A stretch of DNA of 64,000 bases from Panorpa germanica (lineage: Eukaryota > Arthropoda > Insecta > Mecoptera > Panorpidae): the NCBI GenBank assembly GCA_963678705.1, contig OY783209.1:17112001-17176000 (forward strand), written 5' to 3'. The position numbers and the translations under genes are program-made. Positions 1 through 12,908 of the stretch are shown here, in pieces. The notes under the pieces were generated by a model that was not told the DNA's origin, made no database searches, and saw nothing but the letters and a program-made list of their open reading frames with translations. The number at the start of each line of letters is the position of its first letter. The stretch's first letter is position 1.

Positions 1-1982
1 TATAATGTAAAAAGCGATTGTAGGATTTTTGATTTCGACTGAAAAATTAAAATTAAAATTTAAAAGGATGTGGTTAATTGCCTAAATTAATAATATATGC
101 AAACAATATTTACATATTTATTAATTACGGTTTCAGTAACATAGGTCAATGCTAAATACGAAAAATAGCAATAAAAGTAAATTAATAACAGTAAAATACT
201 TTAAAATAAATGATACTTACTCACTATTCGAAAACAATTTTTTATTTAAAACGTTAATGGACATGTAGTAATACATCAAAGATTTGGTTAATTTTGAGTT
301 TTAATTATTAAGCGAAAGTGCTCATAATTCCTAAATGTTCAACATAATAAAGTAAGAAAAATTTCAAGTATACAAATTCTATTTTTTAAAATTTAATTTG
401 TACTACTGTTGGGTAGTAAATTGCATAATTCCAATTAAACAGTTTTGTAATAAAGCATAGCAGCGAAAATGTGGCATAATTACATGTCAAACACCACATA
501 AATATCTGACATTACGAAATCGGTAACAAAATGTTATTAGAAATAGTTGATTAATATGCCATTGAGAAAATACACAACATAGAGTTTGAAGTAGAATACA
601 TTTCAAAAGAACATGATGTGACGGTTATCAACGTAAAAAAATCCAGCCGTATGCAATATCCAGAATACAATGAAATGAGATCAATTAAAATGGTTTTAAA
701 AGAAGGCGGAAAAATTGGAAGAGCTGCCGCAGCCCAAAAAAATGCATGCAAAATCTGTTACGTACTAAATCACCTAGGAGATTGTCTTAGAAACAGAAGC
801 AGTAGACTCGTATAGAAGAAAAATACCGGAAGATAATTAAAAGTAAAAAAAACTAATTTAATTTATTTAAAGGTGACCTATTTACGACACTATCCCCTAT
901 CCCCTATTTACGACCTATCACCTCTAACTATGTTAGCAGTATTTATGGTATCGTGGCCTCATTATAAAAACCTCACCACCGCCTAATATGTTTGAGATTA
1001 TGTATTTACATAATACAAAATATATATTATATTATATTTGAACTTCTGTATTTATTTAAAGTACATTTATTGTTTATTATTATGTATTATTAAGTTAAAA
1101 TATAACTAAAGTTAGCAGAAATAATATGTAATTTAACAGTAAAGAATAATACCAGAGAAATAAAAAAGGTAGGAAAAAATAGAGCCTGTAATTATCAAAC
1201 AGGTAGATTTGGATAACTTTGAGTGTAATAACTTTAAAATAGTACAAAAACTTGAGTAATTTTAAGTAACAGGAAAATAAGATTACAGAAAATGTTATTA
1301 AGTACGAAACATCGACAACTGATAAAATGTTTTTTAAGGAATAAATTGACCAAATTAGGTTTTCTCATGGAGAGTACGTATAGCCATTGAACCATACATA
1401 TAACCAACTGTAAAATGCTACAAATGTCTAAAATACAGTCATACCTCCCACGAATGCCATTCTCAAGTATTGTTAGATAAGTCTGTGAAAGTTACGAACA
1501 CACATGCACAACTACAACTGCAAGGTGCACAAGTTTTAAGGAAAACCAACATGAAACTGACAAAGATTGCCCGGAGAGATTTGTATAAAATGAAATTAAA
1601 TAATTTATGACAGACTACAATTAAAACTTTCATGAGATTCTTGGTAAAGTAGCGGCAAGGCAATACAGTAACCACCTGTTTTCCATTCCTACACAAAATA
1701 AATTTGACCTAATCTGAATCAATAATTAAATCTTCCCACCTATAGAAGGCTCAGCAAATAATACTAATTTAATTCCTATATAAGACAAGCCCAATAACAA
1801 AACGTGGTTACAAATCCAAAAACCAAAAACAAATGTTCAATTTTGTTGTCAAATGTCAAATGTCAATGAAGATTTTTTAACGAGCATCTTAAATATTGCA
1901 TAGGTATTGCAAATTACAATTTGTAACCAATAATATAGTCAAATAGTCAAAATATCATTAATTTAAATATTAAAATAATAGA
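1..1982. other. AT-rich stretch without recognisable gene
   Basis: Very AT-rich DNA. Open frames are short (65-77 codons) and show no family motif. The 65-codon frame at 618-815 (+) has a slightly coding-like composition but matches nothing I know. I see no RNA gene or transposon terminus. Confidence 0.5.
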
Positions 1983-2506
1983 ATATGGGGTGTTGTTACG
2001 GACGACAGAGGTAAATTAATAGAAAGGTTGACGGACAATAATATTTTAGTAGTCCTAAAAGTGCATCCCCAATACCAACCACACCTTGTATCGACACTTA
2101 TATGGTCAGTCCTACCAGATTCACATGGAACTGATTACTTTCCAATTCATATGAGCTGGTCAGGATTAATATGTAACATCTCCAAAGCGGATTGGAATCT
2201 ATATGTTAAAGAAATAACTAATAATAACATTGCATTTAATGAAGATGTTCACATAGATGTAATAACACAATCTATTACTTCCAAGAAATTAGCAGTAGCA
2301 AATAATTCCGCTTCAAAAAAGAAAGAAACTAGGCCCTAAATTTGTGGAATAAGTCACATATTAATATGAAGATAGCAACATTTAACAGGTACAACCGTCA
2401 CAAAACTGTAAAACCTTTTTTCGAATGCCAAAGGTTAAGATCAGTAGCACAAGAAGCCATATACAAAGCAAGGAAACAATCATGGGAAAAATTTTATATA
2501 CCATAA
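1983..2506 (+). pseudogene. LINE (I/Jockey-like) endonuclease relic
   Basis: This is a remnant of the APE-type endonuclease of a non-LTR retrotransposon. Reading through 1983-2339, the frame shows WGV.TDDRGK and then WSVLPDSHGTDYFPI. These correspond to the end of the endonuclease domain, where active members have an S/G-D-H triad; here it reads GTDYFP, so His is replaced by Tyr. After a stop at 2337-2339 and a frameshift, 2435-2506 encodes LRSVAQEAIYKARKQSWEKF, the typical linker between endonuclease and reverse transcriptase. Nothing recognisable follows. Assignment rests on the order of motifs. The clade (I versus Jockey) is not resolved. Confidence 0.6.
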
Positions 2507-5500
2507 ATTCACAAACAACTAAAAAAAAGTATGAAACAAAATAAAATCATAACAGGCAACCAAACAAACTTTCTTGGTGACTCTTGGATTACTAGGTTCA
2601 TTTTAAATAACTGCAAAATATTTTACAAGAGTACATATAAAGGAAAATTATTGCTAAAGATTAGAGCTAAATATGCAATCTGGATAAAAAGTCAGTGTCA
2701 AGATGCGTTTAATTAATATGTACTCTGGTAAAATCGTAATATAAAAATTAAATTAGGAATGATTAGAAAGAAAATTAGAATAACATAGGAGAACCACTTT
2801 CAAAACAAGTTGAATAATACAAAAAGCTCAAAATATTTCTGTTGATTTTGCATAATAAATAGTGATGGTATTATTAATCTCAGTAGGAACGCGTGAATCA
2901 TTCACATAATAGAAACATTAATTCACAAGATACGTGCATAAAAACTCTTTATTTATTCCATTTGTTAGGTTTCATAGTTTGAAAAGTTCATGTGTTATTA
3001 ATATTAATAAACAATTATTATTAATAAATAATATATTTAATACAAATTGTGAATTGGTTTGTCAATATTACCATGTCCTTGTTTTTAATCACCTTAAAAT
3101 GTTAAATATAATAAGATATTATATCTACTAAATCGTTATATTTAATTTTAAAATAGTAATTGTTCTTGCAAAAAGTGCGGTAGTTCATTTTGAAGAATGT
3201 AATTTATTAGATAAATATATAGAAGAATAATAACTCTCCTAAGAAAATTTAAAATTATTTAAAGACAATTCAGATCTTAACCATAATTTTCTGAATGACT
3301 TTTCAACGGATATAAAAAAAATATCGCTATTAGGAAACATTTCTTGAATTTGTGAGAAAAGAATGCATCTAAATGACAAAATTGTTGCATATACTACAAG
3401 ATATTTGGTTTAACTTATATCAATCTATTGCAATTTAGAGAACACTTTATGTAAACAATGAATTTAATTTTACTATAGTACACATTTCTTTTACTATTCA
3501 ACATTCACATTTTAATATTCAATATGCTGCAAATATAACAACCATAAATAACAATAACAATAAACCTAAGAATAAACAATAAAATAAAAAAGCTTCTTCA
3601 TAATTATAATATTTTTAGTAAATATTTGTATTATAAAGCGTACTAAGTATTGAACCAAGAACTACGTATTGAATTCCATAGTTGAACTTTTTAAAGTTAT
3701 AAATCGCTTTAACTTTTATTTATTTTTTTAATTATTTAAAAAAAAATTGTTTTTGTTCATATATTCTGTGTAATGTATCAGCCTTTATTTTCCGTCAAAT
3801 AATTCAAAATCGGTTCATTAGATATGACAATTTATACGATCGTGGAAGCCACTTATTTTGAACGTTCTATACAATAGAGTAGAGAGAAATTTTAAGCGGC
3901 TCTACATCTAAAAGTTATCTTGTAGAATAGGGATTATAAAATATCAAAACAAAGATTTGTACGACTTTTTTAGCTTATTACCTCTGACCGATATTTACCC
4001 CTATTTTCGTCTTGAATAACCAAGCTATTAGTGATATTACTTACTGACTTCTAAAATGAAAAAAATATTTATTTTTGTTAAATGGAATCAGTTATTACTG
4101 AAATACGGCATTATAACGTTTATGGGGGGGTAACATCAGTATCACATCCAAGTAATTATTGTGATTTTTGGCAAAGAAAATATTCTGCATGTCCTGAAAT
4201 TTCCAACAAAAATTTAGCCTAATGTGATTTCAATCTACTACCATAGTATGCATGTACGTTTTTTAACATCTTATGAAATTAAACGCAAACACAAAATTAG
4301 CTTGTAAAGGAATATACCTGATATTTTGTTTTACAAATATTTACGTTTTCTTTACTTTATGGAACTTTCAAATATTACAAAACTGGAAAAAATCACACGA
4401 AATATAAAAATACTAACATTTATCTCCGTCGCAAGCGACGTCTGTATTTTGTGTCTGAGTTAAATTTCATTTAAAATTTTAGTTTCATTTTTAAATTGAA
4501 ATATTTAACTCGTTTTATATTAATTATGTAAGTAATGTAAATAACTGGACAAAAACATGCATCAAAATAAAACTATAATATAACTTAATTTTACATGTTT
4601 TTAAGGCAAAAGTGTAAATGTACTTTAGTGAGTGCCGCCTAAACATTTGATGTGTGATATGTAAAACCAGACTTCCATTTCTTGTTGTTACCAATAATTT
4701 TATTACCTATTTCCGTTCAACTATGTCCGCAAATTGTATTATGGGTTTATCCCCACTCTTTTCTATTTTTAAGTGTTAAATGTATTGTATTTCAATTTTA
4801 CCTTTTTTAACCAGCTCTAGACGAGACAGCAAGTATTAAATAAACAGTACAATTTAATATTAAAATATATACATTAAGATATTCATATACATTTATATAC
4901 ATTCATTATTATTAATTATTAGGGTAAGTGTTTAATTGTGTAGTTCTGTTGGGATTTACGACCCCAATGTGTAATTTTGTATGAAATAAATATACTTTTA
5001 AATTCATATTGAGTTCACGAACTTCAAAGACTTGCTGACTATTTACGGTGAAATACCCGGGCAACACAATCGCCCAAACATTTGGTCTTTCGTGCCGGAT
5101 CTCCAAGAGTCGCGAGAAGCAATCGTGCATGGAATACCTGCAATAATCTACAGTAAAGAATTTGAAGTTTTGAGTTATACAAACACTCGAAAATTGGTCA
5201 GAGGAGGCGCGCCTGAGCAAACACGTGCAACAACGGTTCGTGTCTATTCCTTAAAAAAATTCTCCATTTCCTATTTCAATATTGCTTTGTTTTACTTCTA
5301 ACATATATTTGTGCATTTTTTATACTCTAAAATTGTAGCAAAGATTGTTATTTTGGGTATATTGTTTGATTTGTTAGTCTCACAAATTGCTGGTTTAGTA
5401 GGCCACAGCTAATGTCCATATTTAGTAAATATATCTTATGCGTTGGTAAATAATCGATATTAAAAGCCACCGGGATTATTTCTTTGAGTAAAATATTTCT

Positions 5501-6080
5501 TTTGAGTTGGTAAAATATTACATATTAAAATTCACCGGGATTGTTTCTAAATCACGACAACATTTAAGCACGTGGTAATATTTGTTCAGCATATTTGTTG
5601 TTAGGCGATATTGCATTTAAAACATCAGTACAATTACGGTCCTGTCTAGACCTTTTCCTATGGCCATGCGGTATTGAGTTGTGTTTCATATACATGATTA
5701 AAGCGTACACTACGTACTCATGGGGTTTTATATAGTCTGAGACCTTTTAACTGAACATCTGAACATTTTATTATACCGCATTATGTTTACATGTGATTCT
5801 GGATACTTTCTACAATATTGACCAGATCACATTTTATATTACTTATTCACATTTTTACATTATATTTTTAAAAATATTTTATTGTTATTTTTAAAAGAGT
5901 ATCTATTAACACCACATTGCTTAAATCATTTGATATTCGCATCAGACAATAATTTTAATTTTTATTTGAGTTAATTACAAAGATTTACAAATAGTTAACC
6001 AAACGTTGCCATATGCACTAAGGAGGGCATATACACAACTATAGGTCTATTGTCAATTTTTCCAGGATAATATTTCCTAT
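2507..6080. other. AT-rich stretch, no gene recognised
   Basis: Mostly AT-rich sequence with short frames. Two points stand out. A degraded Helitron-type end lies at 4413-4440 (listed separately). A GC-richer patch at about 4912-5301 is open on both strands (102 codons minus, 89 codons plus); neither translation shows a motif I can name. Confidence 0.5.
4413..4440 (-). mobile_element. Degraded Helitron-type 3' end
   Basis: On the minus strand, the perfect inverted repeat CGTCGC-TT-GCGACG (plus 4427-4440) is followed after 10 bases by TTAG and then a flanking T. Spacing and stem match the clearer ends at 38351, 46120, 50126 and 53809, where the last four bases are CTAG. The element body would extend to higher coordinates but cannot be delimited. 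Confidence 0.45.
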
Positions 6081-6881
6081 ATGGAAAGCATAGACATAAC
6101 TCATCCAACCACATACGACGACATTATGAAAATTAAAATGACCAATCAAATTCAACAAGCTTGTCTTGACATTAAAGCCTATTTAGATAACACAGATTTA
6201 GTTAAATTAGAAGCTTTAGTTGAATTACGTACTTACTTGTGTAGAACTTACGATAAAATAGATTCAACTATAAATGATATTTTTAACAAACATTTTAGTA
6301 TCGTCCCAATCATTTCTGAACATAGAATGTTGAATGATTGTAATTCGTACACTTGCATAAGAAATGCTAAAAAAGCATCAATCACAGCAAATAAAGCCGA
6401 TGAGGTAGTCTGCGCGAAACAAATAATTAATAACATAACACGTGATGTTCATGACACGTCAGTTGTCACTGTTCCAGTAAAAGATTCACCTACAATAGGA
6501 GATTTAATATTCATTCCCCAGATTACCGAAGAGGTAGTTTGTGAGAAACAAATAAATAACACTACAACAAGTGATGTTACCGACACATCAGTTGCGATAA
6601 CACAAATCAACAATTCACTTACATTGGTTAACGTTTTAGATTCTATTCCGCGAATTGACAAACAAACAGTTTGTAAGGAACAAATTATTAATAGCACACA
6701 ATTTGATGTTAACGGTGCATTTGGTGTTACATTACCAATCAAAAAGCCACCAGCGTTGTTAGGAGGTATAAAGAATATTGTCATAAAACCATTTCTTAAA
6801 TTCGGGAGAAAACCAAACGACAACCCTGTATTAAAGATTATGTACAATAAATTCATGAGACAGCATTTCTTTAAATCATAA
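6081..6881 (+). pseudogene. gag-like ORF of a BEL/Pao element
   Basis: A 266-codon open frame sits directly upstream of BEL/Pao pol remnants and in the same orientation, so it is probably gag or a gag remnant. That is inferred from position. Residues 25-70 (QQACLDIKAYLDN... LVELRTYLCRTYDKID) resemble the helical N-terminus of BEL gag proteins. Residues 107-235 consist of three consecutive 43-residue degenerate repeats starting at residues 107, 150 and 193 (129-bp period). Each opens with a (D/E)..VC.(K/E)QI.N.T..DV pattern. I see no CCHC zinc knuckle. The frame itself is uninterrupted, although the downstream pol is broken. Confidence 0.5.
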
Positions 6882-6939
6882 CTTCCTAAATACAGAACCA
6901 AGGCATTTAAGAAATTCATATTTCTCACCACGTAGTGGT

Positions 6940-7952
6940 GTGTTAAAATCAATTAGCACTAACAGCAAAATAAGAGATGTTCTCAATAGTTCTATGAATA
7001 CCACTACTGGTGTTTCATTAAATGCTCTTCAAGCCATTCACACTATTATTTGGCGGTTCGAGCCACGAAAACCATTGCGTTCTTATCAATTGAATACGGT
7101 AACGTACGGCCTCATAACAGATTCCAATGACAAGATTGAACTGTCTGATCATTGCAATCAATTCAGTTTAATATTGTCGGAAGGAAGTTTTCAATTACAT
7201 AAATGGGTTTTCAATGCACCACCATTGCTGTCTGAGTTAAAAAGTTACAATTCAAGTAGGTATTTTTATTTTGATCCAGGTGAGACAGAACGTGCAAAAA
7301 CACTATGCTTTATGTGGGGTTCTGAACAAGACTTATTTGAATATAAACTTGGTCTTAATAAACAACCCGTTAAACTCAAAAAACGAACCATACCGTCGTT
7401 TGTTGCACATAATTTTGATCCACTAGGCTCCATTTCACCTAGTTTTAATTTATTTAAGATCATTATAAAGACGCTATGGTTATTAAAATTAAACTGGGAT
7501 GATCAGATGCCACGGGATCTCAAAAGTTATTGTTTATCATTAATAAAATCTTTGGCTATGAATGATATGACGATAAAACGCGATGTTCTGATAGATAATT
7601 CTGTAACCAATGAATTACATAGCTTTTGTGATCCATCCGCAAAGGCGTATGGAGGTTGCAATTATTTAACAAGCATTAATGATTTGGGAGACGCAAAACT
7701 AGACTTAATACATTGTAAATCGAAAATCGCTTTCATAAAATCTTTCACACCATGTTTAGAGCTATGTGCCGCCTTAATCATTGTAAGAATGGTCAAAAAG
7801 TAATAAACTTGTTTCGAGTTAAATTAAAAATAATTATTTTATGGGCAGATTCCACAATTATGCTATCATGGATTAAACTGTCTCTTCATAACTTAAAACT
7901 TTTTATTTCTAACCGTATTACAGACATTTATCCAGACATGACAGACAATTAA
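6940..7952 (+). pseudogene. BEL/Pao pol remnant (RT end, RNase H)
   Basis: The 6940-7803 frame shows the BEL/Pao order: IIWRFEP and LNTVTYG from the reverse transcriptase, then FQLHKWVFN, FDPLGSISP, LWLLKLNWDD, SFCDPSAKAYGG and PCLELCAALI. The last two are typical of the RNase H region of this family (Peptidase_A17/RT-RNase H block). The YVDD catalytic box expected shortly after TVTYG is absent, so an internal deletion removed it. The frame then shifts; 7830-7952 continues with ILWADSTIMLSWI and FISNRITDIYP, the next conserved RNase H stretch. No protease, integrase or LTR pair is identifiable. Non-functional. Confidence 0.8.
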
Positions 7953-8461
7953 GAAAGTAATTTTGTCTCTTTAATTATTAAAGGAATTCAACGCTGTGAG
8001 ACATTCCAATTGCATGTGACATCACAACCGCTATTTGCTATCTCTTTTATACGACAGAGCTTAAAAGAGACATATTCTTGACAAAACTCTGTCAAGTTTA
8101 CAGGTTACCAACCTTAGAACATTTCAGCTATAAATCTCTGCTATATGTATATCAAAATATAAAATATTATTTACGGCTATTTCAAGGAACAATAAAGTAT
8201 TAATATTATGTCTGCCGTAACAGGGTTAAATAAAATGAAAACCTTTTATTCTTTGACTTGACTTGATTATTTCGACACCCAACAGCTACAAAACATTACC
8301 ACAACGCAGCACTGATCTAAAACTTTTTTTTTATACCTATTATATTGTTATAACTACTTTATATAAACTATCTAAAAATATTTTTCTAGTTAATTTTAAT
8401 AATAATAATATTTTTGAAGTCAGAGTATTAACCATTGTTAAAACTCTTTTTCTGTCGGTAA
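7953..8461. other. Stretch between BEL and Jockey relics
   Basis: No recognisable gene. It may contain the degraded rest of the BEL element, because short frames continue to about 8100, but no motif supports this. Confidence 0.4.
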
Positions 8462-8622
8462 TCATACTAGCTCAAATGGCTTAGTTCTCTTTAATCTTCT
8501 TGTCAGTCCATTCGTGTGCTGCAGATGAAACGCTTCACGTTGACACGGTGTTGGGAGACGTTGCTCGTGCTTTCTTGCAATTTTCGTAATTTCTTCAGCT
8601 ACTGTAGTTACTTTGAGCCTAC

Positions 8623-8669
<47 letters not shown>

Positions 8670-9900
8670 ATATGTATATGTATATGTATGATATGATACC
8701 TATGTATGTCGATATTGCGGACATACCATGGTGCATTTACTATGTTCCTCAGAACTTTATTTTGGAAAGTCTGAATGCATATGATGTTGCATTTCTAAGT
8801 ACAGCCCCATAGCTGAATTCCATATGTCCAAACTGGTTTCATTATTTGCGTATACAGCATTAGCTTGTTATGTATGGATAATATAGATTTGCGTCTCATT
8901 AGCCAGTACATTTTCTTATATCTTATTTTCTGTTCATCATCTCTCTTTTTCTTTACGTGAGCCTTCCAACGAAGTGTGGCATCTAAAGTCATTCCTAGAT
9001 ACTTTGCTGTATTTATATACGGAATAGCTTGGCCATTTATTAGTACTTTTTATTAACATGCACTCATTTCGTTTCGTTTAATGCAATCCTCCATTTCATT
9101 GACTATGCACTTACGTTGTTCATATCTTCTTGCACTTTTTTGGATGCTTCTGGAGTATTATTAGCTATTGCCAGTATAGCCGTATCATCTGCAAACGTTG
9201 CCATTATAGTATCACTGCTGCTGTAATGTCACTGGTGTATAGTATAAACAGGATAGGGCCTAGTACAATTCCTTGTGAAGCTCCAGCGTTTATATTTTTA
9301 ATACTTGAGAATTGATCTTCTACTTTGACTCTGAACAGCCTATTTTCTTTATATGACTTTAGAAGTTCATTATATTGTCTGAGTAACATTTTGTTCACTT
9401 TGTATTCTAGGCCTTTATGCCATACTCTGTCGAACGCCAGAGAGACATCTAGGAATACAGTAGAAAATATTATCTTTTCTTTAAGAACTTTTTCTATAAC
9501 GTTGGTAATTCGGTAATTCAGTTTTATACGTTTCAGCAGTAACTTTTCAAATAGTTTACCAATAATTAGAAGCAACGAAATTGGCCTGTATGATGTTTTC
9601 TTGTTTGGCGGTTTTCCTGGTTTAGCTTGCATAATTACTTCGGCAACTTTCCAGTAATAAGGTATATTTCTCAAGCGTAACACAGTATTAATAGCGGTTG
9701 CTATATATTTGAAAAGCTGTTGCTTGAATTTCTCCAGTTTCATACTTGCTTTCTTTGTAATAGGATATCTGGTTGCGAATTACTACTGCGGTTCCTCGTC
9801 TGGCTTTATTTGCTGGATGTATTATATGATATATGTTGTAACCCTTAATCTTTACGAACAAATAACTGACGTATAAAATGCATTTCACGTCATACAAATG
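8462..9900 (-). pseudogene. Jockey-type LINE, internally deleted
   Basis: Minus-strand ORF2 remnant in several frames. About 9900-9700 holds an endonuclease piece (HPANKARRGTAVVIRNQ). It runs straight into the reverse transcriptase (WKVAEVIM, SYRPISLL, FLDVSLAFDRVWH, GASQGIVLGPILF), so roughly 300 residues between the domains are missing, as is a short stretch after LLKRIKL. The FADDT box is at about 9185-9200, after a frameshift. Thumb and C-terminus follow (YWLMRRKSILSIHNKL, WTYGIQLWGC, VLRNIVNAPWYVRNIDIHR). A (TA)n tract interrupts the frame at 8624-8664. The C-terminus then resumes (VAEEITKIARKHE ... RRLKRTKPFELV) to a stop at 8462. It is closely related to the LINE at 32252-36694. No poly(A) tail or target duplication was found. 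Confidence 0.85.
8624..8664. repeat. (TA)n microsatellite inside a LINE frame
   Basis: About 20 uninterrupted TA units, followed by TATG-rich sequence to about 8700. The tract lies between two halves of the C-terminal coding sequence of the minus-strand Jockey relic. Confidence 0.95.
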
Positions 9901-11817
9901 GCCGACAATTTCTAGCGCAAAATCTATAATTCAAATTTTTAATTGCTGTATATCCGACAACATTTAGATATTTATTAAAATAGACACTCCAATACACATT
10001 TATTAACATCAATTTTAATCAACAATTGAAAAATCGACAACTAAATAATGAGAACAAGCCCATTAAAAGCGCTTAATATTATAATAGATGCTAAAATGCA
10101 AAAAAAACTAAAGAAATCTGATAATCAATTAGCAAATAAATTAATCAGAGTTAAAATTTTATATATTTTATTAGTATAGGTAGTATTTTATGTGAAAAAA
10201 TTGGCAATTTTACATACAATTTTTTATATATTGCCCCGTTTTAAAAAGAATTAAATTTTCATAAAATTCAGTCAGTGTTTCAAGAACGCGGAAGGTATTT
10301 ATAAAATATATATTTTACATAAAAAATGTTATATTTAACATAAAAGAATTGGAATCTATATGTTATTTTTACGTTAGTATAAACTGATATTTTATATGCA
10401 TATAGAATACATGCAGATCCTATTTATTTATATATAGTCGCAGAGACATACGAGTATCTTTATATATAAAAAAATCATAAATAACTGATTAGCAATATAG
10501 ATGGTGGATTGTCAGATGACTAAAAGTCAGAATACGGAAGACGCAATATAGAAGCATATAGGTAGTAGATAGAAAAAAATATAGTATAAAGGCTGAAATA
10601 GTCAAAATATCTTGATAACTTAGAAAATAGTAGCATAATAAATATAATAAAGATAAGATAGGAAGAAAAGGGTAACAATTATATAGAAAATAAGAGAAAA
10701 TTAGCGTTGCAGAAGAAGAATTTTAAAAATGTAAAGCAACTAATGAAAAGAAAAATAGAGAAATGATAATGAATGGCAAAAGTGAAAGTCAATAGGAATT
10801 GGCAAAAAAACAAACAACAAAGTTAAATTACAAACGTTATTTATTTTAAGTTTTCAACAATTTTAAAACTAATAATCTGTTTTAACTTACTAACTGTTGA
10901 ATCCAATAATGTTGACGTAATATCCAAATATTGTAAATAAGATATTTTTTTTATTATATAATTAAAATTTGTATTTAATATTTTTATACATTTTTTTTTG
11001 CACAGAATTGTAATATTGCATTGTTTTTATAGTACTTGACACTTTAATAAAATATTTATTATGCGAGTGCTTTCATTGTCGTTAATATAAGAGCTAATAA
11101 AATAGAGGCTGCTGCGATGGAATTTTTTGTAAAATTTATTATTTGTAAACTTTATAATCAATTATTTAACTCTTTACAATTCATTAATTATATTATGCAA
11201 ATCAAACACATAAAGTTGAAGTTTATAAAAATCAATTTTGCTCTAACAATTTTGATAAAGCTTTTGGGTTTTTACAATTAAGTGATCCTATATGATCACT
11301 ATAGGCTACAGTTGCACTTTAAACACATTTAATTAATAATTATATTACGCCATAATTTTCATTACATTATTGTGAAGAAAATTGTAAGCATATTAACATA
11401 CTTATGCATATAACTTTACGATCAAAAATATGAATTTTCTGTAATCATAAGTTTGACTTTGAAATATGTGTGTACTTATTATATAAACCATGGCTAGGGT
11501 TTTCCAACTCCATAAATTGTGGTACAAAGACCTAAATTTTTTAAATAAATATTACCATAATATGTGGACAATTCTTCGATGTACTCATTGTGCAGACAAG
11601 GCTATAATAAGCCTGAGGAATATAGGCAGATATTTTAAAGTAGGGAAATTCTGAAAAATTTGACTTTATCAATAAAACTATTTTAAACTTTTAATTTTAA
11701 ATACCCATTCTCGTGTCTATAAGTTGTAAATTATGTATTGTAAATGTTTAAAAATGTATATAATATTTTAAGTGCTAATAACTTTTAAAAGTTGATACAA
11801 AAGTTGATATTTGCAAA

Positions 11818-11854
<37 letters not shown>

Positions 11855-12546
11855 GGATTATTTTTTTAAGATTAGTTTTAAGTGTAATTATAATTAGTTT
11901 TAAGAAATAGAAATAATAAGTAATCTGTAATTTAGGTTAAGATCTTTGATAATATTAGTTATATTATAATGTACTCTTGACACCAGATGCTTGCAATTAC
12001 ATGTAATGCGGCATGTAAACCCCAAAACTCTTGACACCAGCGTTTACTCGCTGTGGTGAATGCTTATGACTCATCAGGGCGTTGGCTCTTGTGGAACAAG
12101 CAACAGTTGTAGTCAGAAGTAAAATGGCGACCAGTCGAATACATAGGTTGTATCAGTGTCGTTACTTTTGTTAGTTTAAATATTATTAACGGGTGTTAAT
12201 ATAATTTAATAATTGTGAACAATGTTATTAGTTGTAACAGGTGTTAGGATTATGCAGCAAATGTAATGTTAAATACTAGGTTGTATTATCATTAAGAACA
12301 TTGTGTTGGTAATCTATGAACAATTAAAAAACTGCGTATTACGGGGGTAACACGCAAAAACATTGAAAGAACTGTATTGTATTTTAATCAAGTGTTATTT
12401 TCGTGTGAATTTAATTACGATTAATTCGCTTTATTCAGATGTAATTGTATAATTTTGTGTAAATATTTTGTGTAAATATTAAATGAACTATCAATATTCA
12501 AATCATGTGTTTGCTCGTATAAAAGAAACTATATTGTTATGTTATA
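9901..12546. other. AT-rich stretch, no gene recognised
   Basis: Very AT-rich, with frequent stops in all frames. It contains a (TA)n run at 11822-11851 and an 11-base direct repeat, CTTGACACCAG, near 11977 and 12032. GC content rises at 11980-12160, where a short ATG frame (MATSRIHR...) precedes a possible GT donor; this is too short to call an exon. Confidence 0.45.
11822..11851. repeat. (TA)n microsatellite
   Basis: Fifteen uninterrupted AT dinucleotides in AT-rich DNA. Confidence 0.95.
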
Positions 12547-12830
12547 CTGCAAATTGATCGTCTCAACGGATAGTTGTAGAAATTACCTACAAATTGGGCT
12601 CTCAACCGGGATAAGGACGAAATCAAAAATATTCAGTTAAGATTATTTTTAACCTTAGAACCAGACTTATTGATCAACCGGGATATATTTGGATGGTTAG
12701 AGGGTCTACTCTACAAATTGAGGCTTGTATGGGATTGAATAGTTCTAGGCTGCAAAGTAGAATCACAACAGGTGGTTGTATATTCTAACCTGCAAAGCGG
12801 AGTCTGAACCGGGATGGTATTAGATTCAAA
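12547..12830. repeat. Degenerate ~40-bp tandem array
   Basis: Units begin CT(A/G)CAAA(T/G) at 12547, 12587, 12711, 12750 and 12790, spacings of 40, 124 (three units), 39 and 40. Many contain a CTCAACCGGGAT-like core (near 12600, 12675 and 12806) and a following GGTTGTA..TTCTA stretch. About seven diverged units in all. The core resembles sequence around LTR-retrotransposon primer sites, but I cannot tie it to a tRNA. Confidence 0.6.
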
Positions 12831-12861
12831 AACTACTAATGTAGATAAAAAAAAAGTCTAC

Positions 12862-12895
<34 letters not shown>

Positions 12896-12908
12896 ATATA
12901 TATATATT
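12862..12908. repeat. (TA)n microsatellite
   Basis: TA repeats with a single TTT interruption at 12881-12883, lying about 30 bp beyond the 40-bp tandem array. Confidence 0.95.

Noticed and set aside
6449-6952. 167-codon minus-strand frame
   Set aside because: Antisense shadow of the BEL gag-like frame and its 43-residue repeats; no motif of its own.
8516-8812. 98-codon frame with YIYIYI run
   Set aside because: Translation of the (TA)n microsatellite and antisense LINE sequence.
12121-12170. First coding exon (MATSRIHR...) of a host gene
   Set aside because: Only eight codons before a possible GT donor and no supporting downstream exon.
12547-12830. tRNA or other RNA gene
   Set aside because: Repeating CAACCGGGAT cores could suggest a fold, but no cloverleaf or A/B boxes with proper spacing could be formed.
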